Assembly (NCBI RefSeq): GCF_027922145.1 | Contig: NZ_BSFC01000025.1 | Location: 1 to 64,000, forward strand | Length of the DNA: 64,000 bases | Direction of reading: 5' to 3' | Source: Novosphingobium resinovorum | Lineage (GTDB): Bacteria; Pseudomonadota; Alphaproteobacteria; Sphingomonadales; Sphingomonadaceae | Shown here: positions 8,462-16,871 of the stretch, one piece after another | How positions within the stretch are numbered: position 1 is the stretch's first letter | How the letters are laid out: every line of letters begins with the position of its first letter | Program-made: the position numbers and the translations under genes | The notes under the pieces: model-generated | What the model saw: the letters and a program-made list of their open reading frames with translations, nothing else | Databases searched by the model: none | Told to the model about the DNA's origin: nothing

Positions 8462-8531
8462 GCCGATTTTCCCGTGTCCGCACGGGGCAGGCGAAAGCAG
8501 CGGCGCCCAGCGCCCGGACAGGAGACGGTGT

Positions 8532-9368
8532 TTGAGCAGCAGGAATGAAGACCTCGCAGGACGAGTCGCGATCGTGACCGGGGCGGGGCAGGGCATCGGC
8601 CACGAAGTGGCGACGGTCCTGGCAGAGCGCGGCGCGACGGTGGTTCTGGCCGACATTCTCGGCGACAAGGTAGATGCCGCCGCGCAGGCGCTGGGCGAGC
8701 GGGGCCTCAAGGCCGACGCGATCGCCTTCGATCTGGGCGACGAGGCGGCGGTGGCCGATGCCGTGGCGCGGATCGTGGGCCGGCACGGCCGGATCGACAT
8801 CGTCCACAACAACGCCGCCTACCAGACGAATGAGCAGCGCGCCGGCGACCTCGACGTGATCCACCTCGATACGGGGGCCTGGGACAAGGCGTTCACGGTC
8901 AACGCGCGCGGGCCGATGCTGCTGTGCAAGCACGCCCTGCCGACGATGATCGCCGCCGGCGGCGGCGCGCTGATCCATTCGGCCTCAGGCTTCGGCCTGC
9001 TGGGCGAGATGACGCTGACCGCCTATGGCGCGTCGAAGGCCGCGCTCATCAACCTGAGCCGGTTCCTGGCGACGCAGTACGGCAAGCAGGGCATCCGCTC
9101 GAACGTAATCGCGATCGGCTTCGTGCTCAGCGAAACGGCGGTGGAATCGACGCCGCAGGTCGTCAAGGACGTGCTGCTCGATCACCACCTCAACCCCGAA
9201 CTCGGCAGCCCGCGCGACATCGCCAACGTCGTCGCCTTCCTCGCCTCGGACGAATCCCGCTTCGTCAACGGCGCGCTGATCCCCGTCGACGGCGGGTTCA
9301 CCGCGCACCAGCCGACGATGGTCGATTTCCAGAAGCTGTTCGCGGCGGCCGGAAGCAACCAGTTGTAA
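8532..9368 (+). CDS. Short-chain dehydrogenase/reductase
   Basis: A classical SDR of 278 residues. TGAGQGIG is at 16-23, Asp41 after beta-2 suggests NAD(H), NNA is at 93-95, Ser at 150/152, and Tyr165/Lys169 form the catalytic pair. No ATG fits: the TTG at 8532, 7 bp after GGAGA, yields MSSRNEDLAGRVAIVTG, the expected N-terminus. The longer upstream frame runs over the NTF2-like gene. It shares a HQPxxxDFxKLF-like tail with the SDR at 1512. It is downstream of and probably co-transcribed with the NTF2-like gene. Substrate unknown. Confidence 0.85.
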   Translation: MSSRNEDLAGRVAIVTGAGQGIGHEVATVLAERGATVVLADILGDKVDAAAQALGERGLKADAIAFDLGDEAAVADAVARIVGRHGRIDIVHNNAAYQTNEQRAGDLDVIHLDTGAWDKAFTVNARGPMLLCKHALPTMIAAGGGALIHSASGFGLLGEMTLTAYGASKAALINLSRFLATQYGKQGIRSNVIAIGFVLSETAVESTPQVVKDVLLDHHLNPELGSPRDIANVVAFLASDESRFVNGALIPVDGGFTAHQPTMVDFQKLFAAAGSNQL

Positions 9369-9404
9369 GCCCTTCTAAGTACCGCCCAGGCGCGCGTTGC
9401 CGAC

Positions 9405-9455
9405 CCTATCTTTCTGCAGGTTGCCGGGCGACGGTCGGCCCTATCTTTCGCGTCT
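9405..9455. promoter_or_regulatory. Two regulon half-sites in tandem (CCTATCTTTC repeated)
   Basis: The decamer CCTATCTTTC occurs at 9405-9414 and again at 9440-9449, 35 bp apart. Each begins with a perfect left arm of the CCTATC-N4-GATAGG element. The right arms are poor (TGCAGG, then GCGTCT). They precede the Rieske oxygenase start at 9500. Confidence 0.4.
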
Positions 9456-9499
9456 CGGACCCCCGCGGACACGGGGGCCGACACAGGACGGGGAGGACG

Positions 9500-10714
9500 A
9501 TGCGCGAAGCGGCACTGGAACTGCTCAAGCGGACGATGGACGAACAGCTCGGGCGGTCGGATCATCCGGCGGAGTTTCCGGCTTTGCCGCCGATCCCCGC
9601 CGGGCGCTATACCGACCCGCGCTTCGCCGCGCTGGAAAACGACAGGCTGTGGACCGGAAGTTGGCTGCTCGCCGCGATCGAAAGCGAACTGCCGCAGCCG
9701 GGCGCTTATCGCCTGTTCGAGAATCTCGACCGTTCGGTGATCGTGTCGCGCGGCAAGGACGGGCGCATCCGGGCGTTCCACAATACCTGCCGCCATCGCG
9801 GATCACCGCTGCTGCTGGAGCCGCAGGGCCGCGCGATGCGCTTCATCTGCCCCTATCACTCCTGGGGCTATGACCTCGAAGGCACGCTGCGCTCGGTGCC
9901 GGGGCAGAGCGACTTTCCCTGCCTCGACAAGGCGCAGAACGGCCTGGTCGAAGTGCGCTGCGAAAGCCATCGCGGGTTCGTGTTCGTAAACTTCGACCCC
10001 GATGCGGCCCCGCTCGCGGATTTCCTGGGCGAATTCGTCGCGCTGACCGAGGGCTATCCGCTGGAGCGGCTGGTCGTGAAGGACCGCTTCCTGATCGAGA
10101 TGGAGTGCAACTGGAAGATCGCCTACCACAACTTCCTCGAAATCTACCACGTCAACACCGTCCACCCGCGCACGCTGGCGCCGCACCTGGATTCCAGCAG
10201 CTTCGTGATCGCACTCTACGAAGGCGGGCACATGCGGTTCGGGACGCGCAAGAAGGGCGGGGATTCGCTGTTCGAGACGCCGCCCGTCCGGCCCGACGAC
10301 ATCGCCGAGGTGTTCCTCGAAAACACGATCGCGCTGCCGACTTTCCCCAACACGTTCTTCTCGCTCGATCCGGTGGGTTTCAACCTGCAGTGCTTCTGGC
10401 CGGCCGGACCCGACCGTTCGATCATGGAAGTGCGCCAGCTCGGCTGGGCGTCGGACAGCGAGGCGGACAAGACGTTCTGGTCGGGCATGCGGACCGCGAC
10501 CGAGCACATCCTGTCTGAGGACATGTGCCTGTTCGCCAATATCCAGCAGTCGCTGCGCAACGGCGCGTTGCCGGCGGTCGTGACCGGCTACCAGGAGCGC
10601 GCGCTCTACTGGTTCGAGGAGGAGATCGACCGCCGGATCGGGCCGGAGCATATCCCGGCGGAGTTGCGCGTCGAACCGCGCATCGGCGCATTCATGGCAC
10701 CGCGCAGCGCCTGA
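9500..10714 (+). CDS. Rieske-type aromatic ring-hydroxylating oxygenase, alpha subunit
   Basis: 404 residues. The Rieske [2Fe-2S] site is Cys97-x-His99 and Cys117-x2-His120 (CRHRGSPLL, CPYHSWGYD). The mononuclear iron site is in NFLEIYHVNTVH, with Asn211, Glu214, His217 and His222. Such enzymes take electrons from a reductase/ferredoxin and insert oxygen from O2. No beta subunit gene adjoins it, so it may be an alpha-only oxygenase of the monooxygenase/demethylase branch. It would need a redox partner, such as the ferredoxin at 23463 and reductase at 20196 (inference). GGGAGGA precedes ATG 9500. It is convergent with the epoxide hydrolase. Confidence 0.9.
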   Translation: MREAALELLKRTMDEQLGRSDHPAEFPALPPIPAGRYTDPRFAALENDRLWTGSWLLAAIESELPQPGAYRLFENLDRSVIVSRGKDGRIRAFHNTCRHRGSPLLLEPQGRAMRFICPYHSWGYDLEGTLRSVPGQSDFPCLDKAQNGLVEVRCESHRGFVFVNFDPDAAPLADFLGEFVALTEGYPLERLVVKDRFLIEMECNWKIAYHNFLEIYHVNTVHPRTLAPHLDSSSFVIALYEGGHMRFGTRKKGGDSLFETPPVRPDDIAEVFLENTIALPTFPNTFFSLDPVGFNLQCFWPAGPDRSIMEVRQLGWASDSEADKTFWSGMRTATEHILSEDMCLFANIQQSLRNGALPAVVTGYQERALYWFEEEIDRRIGPEHIPAELRVEPRIGAFMAPRSA

Positions 10715-10767
10715 CGGGCTGTGAAGGGGCACGCCATGTGACGCGCCCCCCGGTCACGCGCCCCGAG

Positions 10768-11901
10768 TCACGCGCCCATCGCGGCGAAGCAGGTGCGCAG
10801 TTCCTGCACGAACAGGTCCGGCTGCTCGAACGCGGCGAAGTGGCCGCCTGCCGGCAGTTCGTTCCAGTGGACGAGGTGGGGGTAGCTGCGCTCGGCCCAG
10901 CGGCGGCTGGGGCGGAAGATCTCCTGCGCGAAGATGCTCACTCCCACCGGCAGTTCCAGCCGCTGCGCCCGGAACGCGTTGGCGCTTTCCCAATAGAGCC
11001 GTCCCGAGGATGCGGCGGTGTTGGTGAGCCAATAGAGGCTGATATTATCGAGCATGGCGTCGCGCGACAGCGCGTCTTCGGGATCGCCGCGGTTGTCGGT
11101 CCAGGCCTGGAACTTCTCGTAGATCCACGCCGCCTGGCCGATGGGGGAATCGGCGAGCGCATAGCCGACCGTCTGCGGGCGTGTGCTCTGCAGCTTGGCG
11201 TACCCGGAATCGTGGTCCTGGTAATGCTGCATCCGCGCGACCGTCTTCGCCTCGGCTTCGGTGAGATCGGCGAAATCGCTCTCCTCGGGGAACACCAGCG
11301 GCATGTTGAGGTGGACGCCGGCGCATTCCGGCGGGCGGGCCATGGCGATCGCGGTCGTCACCGCCGCGCCCCAGTCGCCGCCTTGCGCGAAGAAGCGAGT
11401 GTATCCCAGCCGCCGCATCAGCCGGATCCAGGCATCGGCGATCTTCTCGACCCCCCAGCCGGTGCCGCTGGGCCTTTCGGAAAAGCCGTAGCCGGGCAGC
11501 GAAGGGATCACGACGTCGAACGCCGGCGCATCGGGCGCGTCCGGCGCGGTGAGCGGGCCGATCACGTTCAGGAATTCAAGCACCGAGCCGGGCCAGCCGT
11601 GCGTCAACAGCAGCGGCGTTGCACCGGGCCGGGGGCTGCGAACGTGGATGAAGTGGATCGCCAGCCCGTCGATCGGCGTGGTGAACTGCGGCAGCGCGTT
11701 CAGCGCGGCCTCGCAGGCGCGCCAGTCGTAGCCGTGGCGCCAGTGGTCGCACAAGGCCTGCAGCCGGGCGATGGGCACGCCCTGGCTCCAGTCCTCGACC
11801 GTCTGCGGCTCGGGCCAGCGGGCGGCGTCGAGGCGGCGGTGGAGGTCCTCGATCGCGGCTTGCGGGATGGCGACGGTGAACGGGGTGATCGCGTCCGACA
11901 T
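10768..11901 (-). CDS. Epoxide hydrolase (EHN-type alpha/beta hydrolase)
   Basis: 377 residues in the juvenile-hormone/microsomal-type epoxide hydrolase family. An N-terminal EHN domain (residues 1-90, with DLHRRLDAARWPEP and WSQGVPIARLQALCDHWRHGYDWR) precedes the alpha/beta-hydrolase core. HGWPGS at 101-106 is the oxyanion region, the nucleophile is Asp176 in QGGDWGA, and a C-terminal GGHFAAFEQPD carries the catalytic His. It opens an epoxide to a diol. It lies four genes into a minus-strand run starting at 15474; the gap to the kinase-like gene is 14 bp. It could hydrate an epoxide made by one of the oxygenases. Confidence 0.9.
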   Translation of the reverse strand: MSDAITPFTVAIPQAAIEDLHRRLDAARWPEPQTVEDWSQGVPIARLQALCDHWRHGYDWRACEAALNALPQFTTPIDGLAIHFIHVRSPRPGATPLLLTHGWPGSVLEFLNVIGPLTAPDAPDAPAFDVVIPSLPGYGFSERPSGTGWGVEKIADAWIRLMRRLGYTRFFAQGGDWGAAVTTAIAMARPPECAGVHLNMPLVFPEESDFADLTEAEAKTVARMQHYQDHDSGYAKLQSTRPQTVGYALADSPIGQAAWIYEKFQAWTDNRGDPEDALSRDAMLDNISLYWLTNTAASSGRLYWESANAFRAQRLELPVGVSIFAQEIFRPSRRWAERSYPHLVHWNELPAGGHFAAFEQPDLFVQELRTCFAAMGA

Positions 11902-11915
11902 GTGGGTTCCCTGAG

Positions 11916-13025
11916 TCAGAAAGAGAGGCCGAGCGCGTCGACGGTGCCCAGGTCCTCGCCCGCGACGAAGATGCGTTCGACGATGTGGAGGCCCTTCTGG
12001 CCCCATTCGTCCATGTTCGCGATCCACGCCTGCATCGCGTAAGGCGGCCAGCGCCGATAGTATTCCCAAAGCGTGTCGTCGTCGGGCACGCCTTGCGCCC
12101 CGGTCTCGACGAGGCACTGGCGATAGTGGCGCAGCAGGTCGCGGTCGTGGGCGCGGCGCTCCTCGATGGTCAGCGCGCCGAGGATGAAATAGGTGAAATC
12201 GCGGATCGGGCGTCCCTTGCGCACCAGTTGCCAGTCCAGCCACACGCGTTCGCCATCCGGGCGGACGTAGCTGTTGCCCTGGTGGCTGTCGCCGTGGACC
12301 AGGCACCAGGGGCCCTGCTCCTTGGTCTGCGCGAAATCGATCAGCGCGTCGAACACGGTGTGCAGGCGCGAGAGGTCGCTCTTGATCCACGCCGGCAGGA
12401 AGGCCTGGTATTCGGCCTTGACGTGATTGCGCTCGGCGAAGCTGTACATCATGTGCAACTGCTGCGTGTCGACCGGGGTGGCCATCGAGACTGGCAGCCA
12501 GTCCGCCGCGTGCAGCAGCGGGCTGTCCCAGAAGGCGCCATGGATGCGCGCCAGGCTGGCCACCCCGCGCGCGGCTTCCTCGACCCCCATGTGATCGGTG
12601 CTGACGCCGAAGTGGCCGCCCTCGATCGACAGGTCCTCCATCACCACCAGCCCCTGGCCGCTGTCGGCGCGCGGATCCCACGCCTCGAAGTAGGAGCGCG
12701 GCGCGGGGAAGGCGACGTGGCTGCGGAAATCCTCGTAGAAGCGCGCCTCCAGGCGGCAGATGCCCTGGCTTTCGAACTGCGCCCAGTTGGCCTTGAGGCA
12801 CACGTTCTGCGGGATGCCCGCCGCCTTGCCGATGGCGTTGAGCGTCAGCTTGACCTGGTACTTGGTGGTGTGGCTGTTGCGCAGGAAGACCTTGTCCATC
12901 GCTTCCACGACGATGCCGGGATAGCGCGGCTGCATGATGGCGGTCAGCCACTGCGGCGTCACGTCTTCGAGGCGGGCGGGGATGCCGACCGGGTTCGCCC
13001 TTACCTCGTCTGCTGCTGCCGTCAT
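11916..13025 (-). CDS. Aminoglycoside/choline-kinase-like phosphotransferase
   Basis: 369 residues with a protein-kinase-like fold of the APH/ecdysteroid-kinase group. The catalytic loop is CLVHGDSHQGNSYVRP (HGDxHxxN) and the metal-binding Asp is in VWLDWQLVRKG. The N-terminal lobe has KYQVKLTL and CLKANWA as the nucleotide-binding region. Similar proteins in catabolic islands have no proven substrate; phosphorylation of an alcohol group is the family chemistry. It sits between the epoxide hydrolase and the phytoene-desaturase-like gene in a tight minus-strand operon, 11 bp after the latter. Confidence 0.75.
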   Translation of the reverse strand: MTAAADEVRANPVGIPARLEDVTPQWLTAIMQPRYPGIVVEAMDKVFLRNSHTTKYQVKLTLNAIGKAAGIPQNVCLKANWAQFESQGICRLEARFYEDFRSHVAFPAPRSYFEAWDPRADSGQGLVVMEDLSIEGGHFGVSTDHMGVEEAARGVASLARIHGAFWDSPLLHAADWLPVSMATPVDTQQLHMMYSFAERNHVKAEYQAFLPAWIKSDLSRLHTVFDALIDFAQTKEQGPWCLVHGDSHQGNSYVRPDGERVWLDWQLVRKGRPIRDFTYFILGALTIEERRAHDRDLLRHYRQCLVETGAQGVPDDDTLWEYYRRWPPYAMQAWIANMDEWGQKGLHIVERIFVAGEDLGTVDALGLSF

Positions 13026-13036
13026 CGCCCGCTCTC

Positions 13037-14635
13037 CTATTTCGTTTTCTTGAGTTCGCGCAGCGCGCGGTTGGCGGCGATGCGCCCGGCGATGCCCGAG
13101 ACGCCGCCGCCCGGATGCGCCCCCGCGCCGCCGATCAGGAAGCCGGGGAAGGGCGGCTTGGGTCCGCCGAAGCCGGTGGCAGGGCGATGCACGCCCGATC
13201 GCAGCGCGCCGAAGTCGATGTGGGTGACGCAGCCGTTCGTGACGTTGAGGCGCTTTTCGCGCTCGCGCGCGGTTTCGACGAAGCGGCCGACCTCGGTGTC
13301 GAGACCGTCGTAGAACTCGCCCAGATGCGCCTTGATCGAGGCCATCGTGCTGTCCTTTAGCGCGGGCGACCAGCCCTCGCGCGCGTCGACCGCAACGCCC
13401 GGCAGGTAGACGTAAGCGAGCGAGCCGCCGGGCGGGGCCTGCGTCGGGTCGGAATTCGACAGCGGGCTCAGCGACATCGCGTGGCGCTGCGGAATGTCGC
13501 CGCGCCGGGCGGTGGCGAAGGATTCGCGCACTTCCTCGGGCGTGCCGATCAACCCGACCGCCTTGTTGAGATCGGCGCCGTCGTGGCGCAGGTCCTGGTG
13601 GCGCTTGAGCGTCAGCGGGCCCGACATCGCGATGTTGGCGAGGAAGGGGGCGGCGTTGGAGCGGTTGGCCGGCGCGTGTTCGATGCGGTGCACCAGTTCG
13701 CGCGGGACGCCGCCGGGTGTGGTCAGGCGCATCGCGGTGCGCGGATCGCAAGTGGCGATCACCATCTTCGCGCGGATCACCCGGCAATCGGCCAGCCGCA
13801 CCCCGCGCGCGGCGCCGCCGTCGACGATGATCTCGGCGACCGGCGCGTTCAGCTCGATCCGCGCGCCCGACGCCTCGATGCTGCGCGCCAGCGCGTTCGA
13901 GAACGACTGCAGGCTGCCGATCGGCTTGCCGGTGCCGTATTTGTGCGTGACCGCGAAGATCATGTAGGCGGCGGCGTTGCCGTCGTCGTCCACCGGACCC
14001 GCGCCGGCGGCGATCCCCAGCAGCAGCGCGATCGTGGCGGGATGCTCGAAGCGTTCGCAGGCGATCTGGTCCGCGGTCGCCTTGGACATGGCGATCAGTT
14101 CGTCCTTCAGGCGCACGTTGCGCACCGCCGCGCCGATCATCTTGGACGCGTTGCGGAAGTCCGGCCGGCCGGGTTCGGCCATCATCATTGGAAAGCCGAT
14201 GTCCATCATCACGTTCAGCGTCTTCATGAACGCGAGGTAGGCCTTGCCATCGTTGCGGTTGATCCGGGCGATGTCGTCGGCGGTGCGCTCGTAGTCGTAG
14301 AACAGCGCGATCGAACTGCCGTCGGGATGGAGATAGGCATACGTCGGATCGGGATCGACGGTGCGCAGGCCGTACTTGTGGAGGTCGAAATCCTCGATGA
14401 TCCCGGACTTGCGTGCGAACAGCAGCTCCACCGCGCACGGCGTGACGAGGTGCTCGGGCGCTTCGGGGATCATGTACCCCGAACTGGTCATGCCGCCCAC
14501 TTTGTCGAGCCGCTCGACGACGACGACCTTCTTGCCCTCGCGTGCGAGATAGCCGGCGGCGGCCATGCCGTTATGGCCCGCACCGATGACGACGACGTCC
14601 ACCGCCTCGCCGATGACGCTTGCTGGTGCAGCCAT
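13037..14635 (-). CDS. Phytoene-desaturase-like FAD-dependent oxidoreductase
   Basis: 532 residues. The FAD-binding motif is VVVIGAGHNGMAAAGYLAREGKKVVVVER near the N-terminus. The C-terminal FAD contact is GFLIGGAGAHPGGGVSGIAGRIAANRAL, as in CrtI/RetSat-like proteins. The family desaturates or isomerises hydrophobic polyenes and related substrates. This subgroup is widespread in catabolic bacteria with unknown substrate. ATG 14635 is preferred over an upstream in-frame start at 14674, which lies inside the neighbouring SDR. It is two bases downstream of that SDR's stop, so co-translation is likely. Confidence 0.8.
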   Translation of the reverse strand: MAAPASVIGEAVDVVVIGAGHNGMAAAGYLAREGKKVVVVERLDKVGGMTSSGYMIPEAPEHLVTPCAVELLFARKSGIIEDFDLHKYGLRTVDPDPTYAYLHPDGSSIALFYDYERTADDIARINRNDGKAYLAFMKTLNVMMDIGFPMMMAEPGRPDFRNASKMIGAAVRNVRLKDELIAMSKATADQIACERFEHPATIALLLGIAAGAGPVDDDGNAAAYMIFAVTHKYGTGKPIGSLQSFSNALARSIEASGARIELNAPVAEIIVDGGAARGVRLADCRVIRAKMVIATCDPRTAMRLTTPGGVPRELVHRIEHAPANRSNAAPFLANIAMSGPLTLKRHQDLRHDGADLNKAVGLIGTPEEVRESFATARRGDIPQRHAMSLSPLSNSDPTQAPPGGSLAYVYLPGVAVDAREGWSPALKDSTMASIKAHLGEFYDGLDTEVGRFVETAREREKRLNVTNGCVTHIDFGALRSGVHRPATGFGGPKPPFPGFLIGGAGAHPGGGVSGIAGRIAANRALRELKKTK

Positions 14636-14637
14636 GG

Positions 14638-15474
14638 TCAGGCGTCTGCTGCGGCGGTGTAGGCCTTGCCCCACTCGGCCAGGGCGATGAGGCGGGCCTT
14701 GCGGTCGGCCTCGATCTGCGGGATCTTCTCCTCGTCCGGGCCATCGGGCACCAGCACCAGCGGCTCCTTGCCCAGGCTGGCGAGCGCCAGCGCGCAGACG
14801 TCGGCGGGATCGTAGGCGGCCGAATAGTCCATGCCCAACCCTTCGGTGGCGCGGCGCAGCGTGGGCGTGTCCATGATCGGCGCGGCGATGCCGACGATGT
14901 CGACGTTGCGGCCCTCAAGCTCGGCCCACAGCGATTCGACGAAGTTCAGCTCGAACGCCTTGGTCGCCGAATACATCACCAGCCACGGCTGCCCGCCCAG
15001 CCCCGCGCCCGAGGACATGATGACGATGCCGCCCTTGCCGCGCGCCAGGAAGCGGTTGCCGAAGCCGTGCGTGGCTTCGAGCACGTTGGCGGCGTTCATC
15101 CTCAGCAGCCGCAGCGAACGGTCGACCGGCTCGCCGAAGAAGCTGTTGCCGGCGCCGTCCGCGCCCGCGTTCGAGATGTAGAGGCCGATGTCGAGGTCGG
15201 CCGTCGCCTCGACCAGCCGTGCGCCCGCGCCCGGTTCGGTGAGGTCGGCGGTCAGGCTGCGGAAGGCGATGTCATAGCGGTCTTCGAGGCTTTGCCCCAG
15301 CGCATCGAGCGCGGCGGCGCGCCGCGATACGAGCACGAGGTTGATGCCCATCGCCGCAAGCTGCTCGGCATAGCACGCGCCGGTTCCCTCGGACGCGCCG
15401 GCGATGATCGCCCAGGGGCCATAGCGTTCGACGAAGGCGGCTGTGTCCAGTTCGGGCAGATCGATCTTGCGCAT
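14638..15474 (-). CDS. SDR family oxidoreductase
   Basis: 278 residues. It has the SDR fold with cofactor motif GASEGTG at 26-32, SRR after beta-2 (Ser50, Arg51, Arg52) suggesting NADP(H), SNAG at 101-104, Ser154/155, and Tyr168/Lys172. The N-terminal 18 residues (MRKIDLPELDTAAFVERYG) and a C-terminal extension past the core distinguish it from the other SDRs here. It is the first gene of the minus-strand unit that runs through the phytoene-desaturase-like protein, kinase and epoxide hydrolase. Candidate regulon sites lie upstream at 15564 and 15602. Confidence 0.85.
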   Translation of the reverse strand: MRKIDLPELDTAAFVERYGPWAIIAGASEGTGACYAEQLAAMGINLVLVSRRAAALDALGQSLEDRYDIAFRSLTADLTEPGAGARLVEATADLDIGLYISNAGADGAGNSFFGEPVDRSLRLLRMNAANVLEATHGFGNRFLARGKGGIVIMSSGAGLGGQPWLVMYSATKAFELNFVESLWAELEGRNVDIVGIAAPIMDTPTLRRATEGLGMDYSAAYDPADVCALALASLGKEPLVLVPDGPDEEKIPQIEADRKARLIALAEWGKAYTAAADA

Positions 15475-15563
15475 CGGCTTTTTTCCTCTCGCTCGCGGTT
15501 GCCCGGCCGTGACCGGCGACCGCTGTTCGCGAGGGAGACTAGAAGAGCGCGCGGCAGGTCCCT

Positions 15564-15579
15564 CCTATCGGTGGGAAGG
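15564..15579. promoter_or_regulatory. Candidate regulon site (CCTATC-N4-GGAAGG)
   Basis: Left arm perfect, right arm 4 of 6. It lies between the divergent SDR (start 15474, 90 bp away) and acyl-CoA dehydrogenase (start 15653, 74 bp away). Confidence 0.45.
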
Positions 15580-15601
15580 GGGTATGAAATGCCGGCCGGG
15601 T

Positions 15602-15617
15602 CCTGCCGCCGGGTAGG
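15602..15617. promoter_or_regulatory. Second candidate regulon site (CCTGCC-N4-GGTAGG)
   Basis: Matches 9 of 12 arm positions, 22 bp downstream of the first site in the same divergent region and 36 bp before ATG 15653. Confidence 0.35.
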
Positions 15618-15652
15618 CCACGGTGCGGCGTGCGGATCGCATGCGTCGGGAT

Positions 15653-16816
15653 ATGGATTTCGAACTGCCCGAGGAATATCGCGCCTTTCGCGACATGGTC
15701 CGCCGCTGGGTGGACAAGGAAGTGCCCAAGGCCTGGGCGCGCGAACTCGAACGCGACGAGCACGCCTATCCCTTCGCCTTGTGGGACAAGTTCACCGAGG
15801 CCGGCTTCCACGGCATCGGCATCGCCGAGGCGTTCGACGGGCAGGGCGGCGACGTCGTCATGCAGATGCTGCTGGCGCGCGAACTGGCGCGCTCGCTGGG
15901 TGGCCTCGCGTGGATATGGGGCATCACCAGCTTTGCAGGCTCCAAGTCTATCGGGCTTTACGGGTCGCCGGCGCAACAGGCGAAGTACCTGCCGCTCATC
16001 GCCACCGGGCAGCTCAAGGCGGCGATCGCCTTCACCGAATCGGGCGGCGGCACCGACCTGCTGGGTGCGATGGCGACCACGGCGGAAAAGGTCGACGGCG
16101 GCTGGACGCTGAATGGCGAGAAGATCTGGTCGTCGTCCGCGCACGTCGCCGACTACCTGCTCGTCATCGCGCGGAGCGACAGGAATGCCGCGAAGAAGCA
16201 CCAGGGCCTGACACTGTTCTGGGTTCCGACGAAGACCGCGGGCGTGACGATCACCCCGCTCGCCAAGCTGGGCATGCGTTCGATGGGCAGTTGTTCGGTC
16301 CATTTCGAGGATGCGTTCGTGGCCGACGAACAGGTGCTGGGAGAGCCGGATAAGGCCTGGTACATGCTGCTACCCACGCTTAACAACGAGCGTATCATGG
16401 TCGGCGCGTTCTGCCTGGGCGTGATCGACGGGGTGCTCGAAGACGCGGTCGAATACGTGCGGCAACGCAAGGCGTTCGGCGGCATCATCGGCCGTTTCCA
16501 GGCGCTGCAGCACTACATCGCCGATATCGCGACGATGCAGAAGACCACCGAACTGATGCTGCACTACTGCGCGGACAAGCAGGCGCGGGGAGAAAACGTC
16601 GGCGTCGAGGCCAACATGCTGAAGCTGATGGCGTCCGAGAACGCCAATGCCGCCGCGGACCTCGGCATCCAGATCCTGGGCGGCATGGGCTACTCGGCCG
16701 AAACCGACATGCAGCGCTACTGGCGCGACAGCCGGCTATGGCGGATCGGGCCGATCACCAACGAGATGGTGCGCAATGGCATCGCCGAAAGCCTCGGCCT
16801 GCCTCGGTCCTTCTAG
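15653..16816 (+). CDS. Acyl-CoA dehydrogenase
   Basis: 387 residues of the acyl-CoA dehydrogenase fold, which oxidises acyl-CoA to enoyl-CoA with FAD. AFTESGGGTDLLG and GEKIWSSSAHVADYLLV are the flavin/substrate segments. The usual C-terminal YEGT stretch is replaced by RIGPITNEMVRN, so the MCAD-type Glu is absent. The Glu in TLNNERIMVGA occupies the position of the catalytic base in isovaleryl- and long-chain enzymes. It is a close paralogue of the protein at 31743. ATG 15653 gives MDFELPEEYRAF, matching the paralogue's start; the ribosome site is weak. It opens the plus-strand side of a divergent promoter region. Confidence 0.9.
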   Translation: MDFELPEEYRAFRDMVRRWVDKEVPKAWARELERDEHAYPFALWDKFTEAGFHGIGIAEAFDGQGGDVVMQMLLARELARSLGGLAWIWGITSFAGSKSIGLYGSPAQQAKYLPLIATGQLKAAIAFTESGGGTDLLGAMATTAEKVDGGWTLNGEKIWSSSAHVADYLLVIARSDRNAAKKHQGLTLFWVPTKTAGVTITPLAKLGMRSMGSCSVHFEDAFVADEQVLGEPDKAWYMLLPTLNNERIMVGAFCLGVIDGVLEDAVEYVRQRKAFGGIIGRFQALQHYIADIATMQKTTELMLHYCADKQARGENVGVEANMLKLMASENANAAADLGIQILGGMGYSAETDMQRYWRDSRLWRIGPITNEMVRNGIAESLGLPRSF

Positions 16817-16871
16817 AGGTCGAGACGGGCCTTCTAAAGGTCGAGGCAGGCCTCTTCGAAATCGAGGCGGG
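16809..16871. repeat. Three degenerate 21-bp tandem units across convergent gene ends
   Basis: Units start at 16809, 16830 and 16851, each beginning CCTTCT or CCTCTT and ending GAxxCxxGG. Units 1 and 2 differ at about three positions; unit 3 shares about 14 of 21 with unit 2. The repeat includes the last codons of the acyl-CoA dehydrogenase and of the convergent nitroreductase, whose LDL-type C-terminus may have arisen from it. Confidence 0.5.

Noticed and set aside
10715-10767. Repeated ACGCGCCCC segments between the Rieske oxygenase and epoxide hydrolase, considered as a repeat array
   Set aside because: Only three short imperfect copies in a 53-bp convergent gap; no regular spacing or spacers, so not CRISPR-like and at best a weak terminator.
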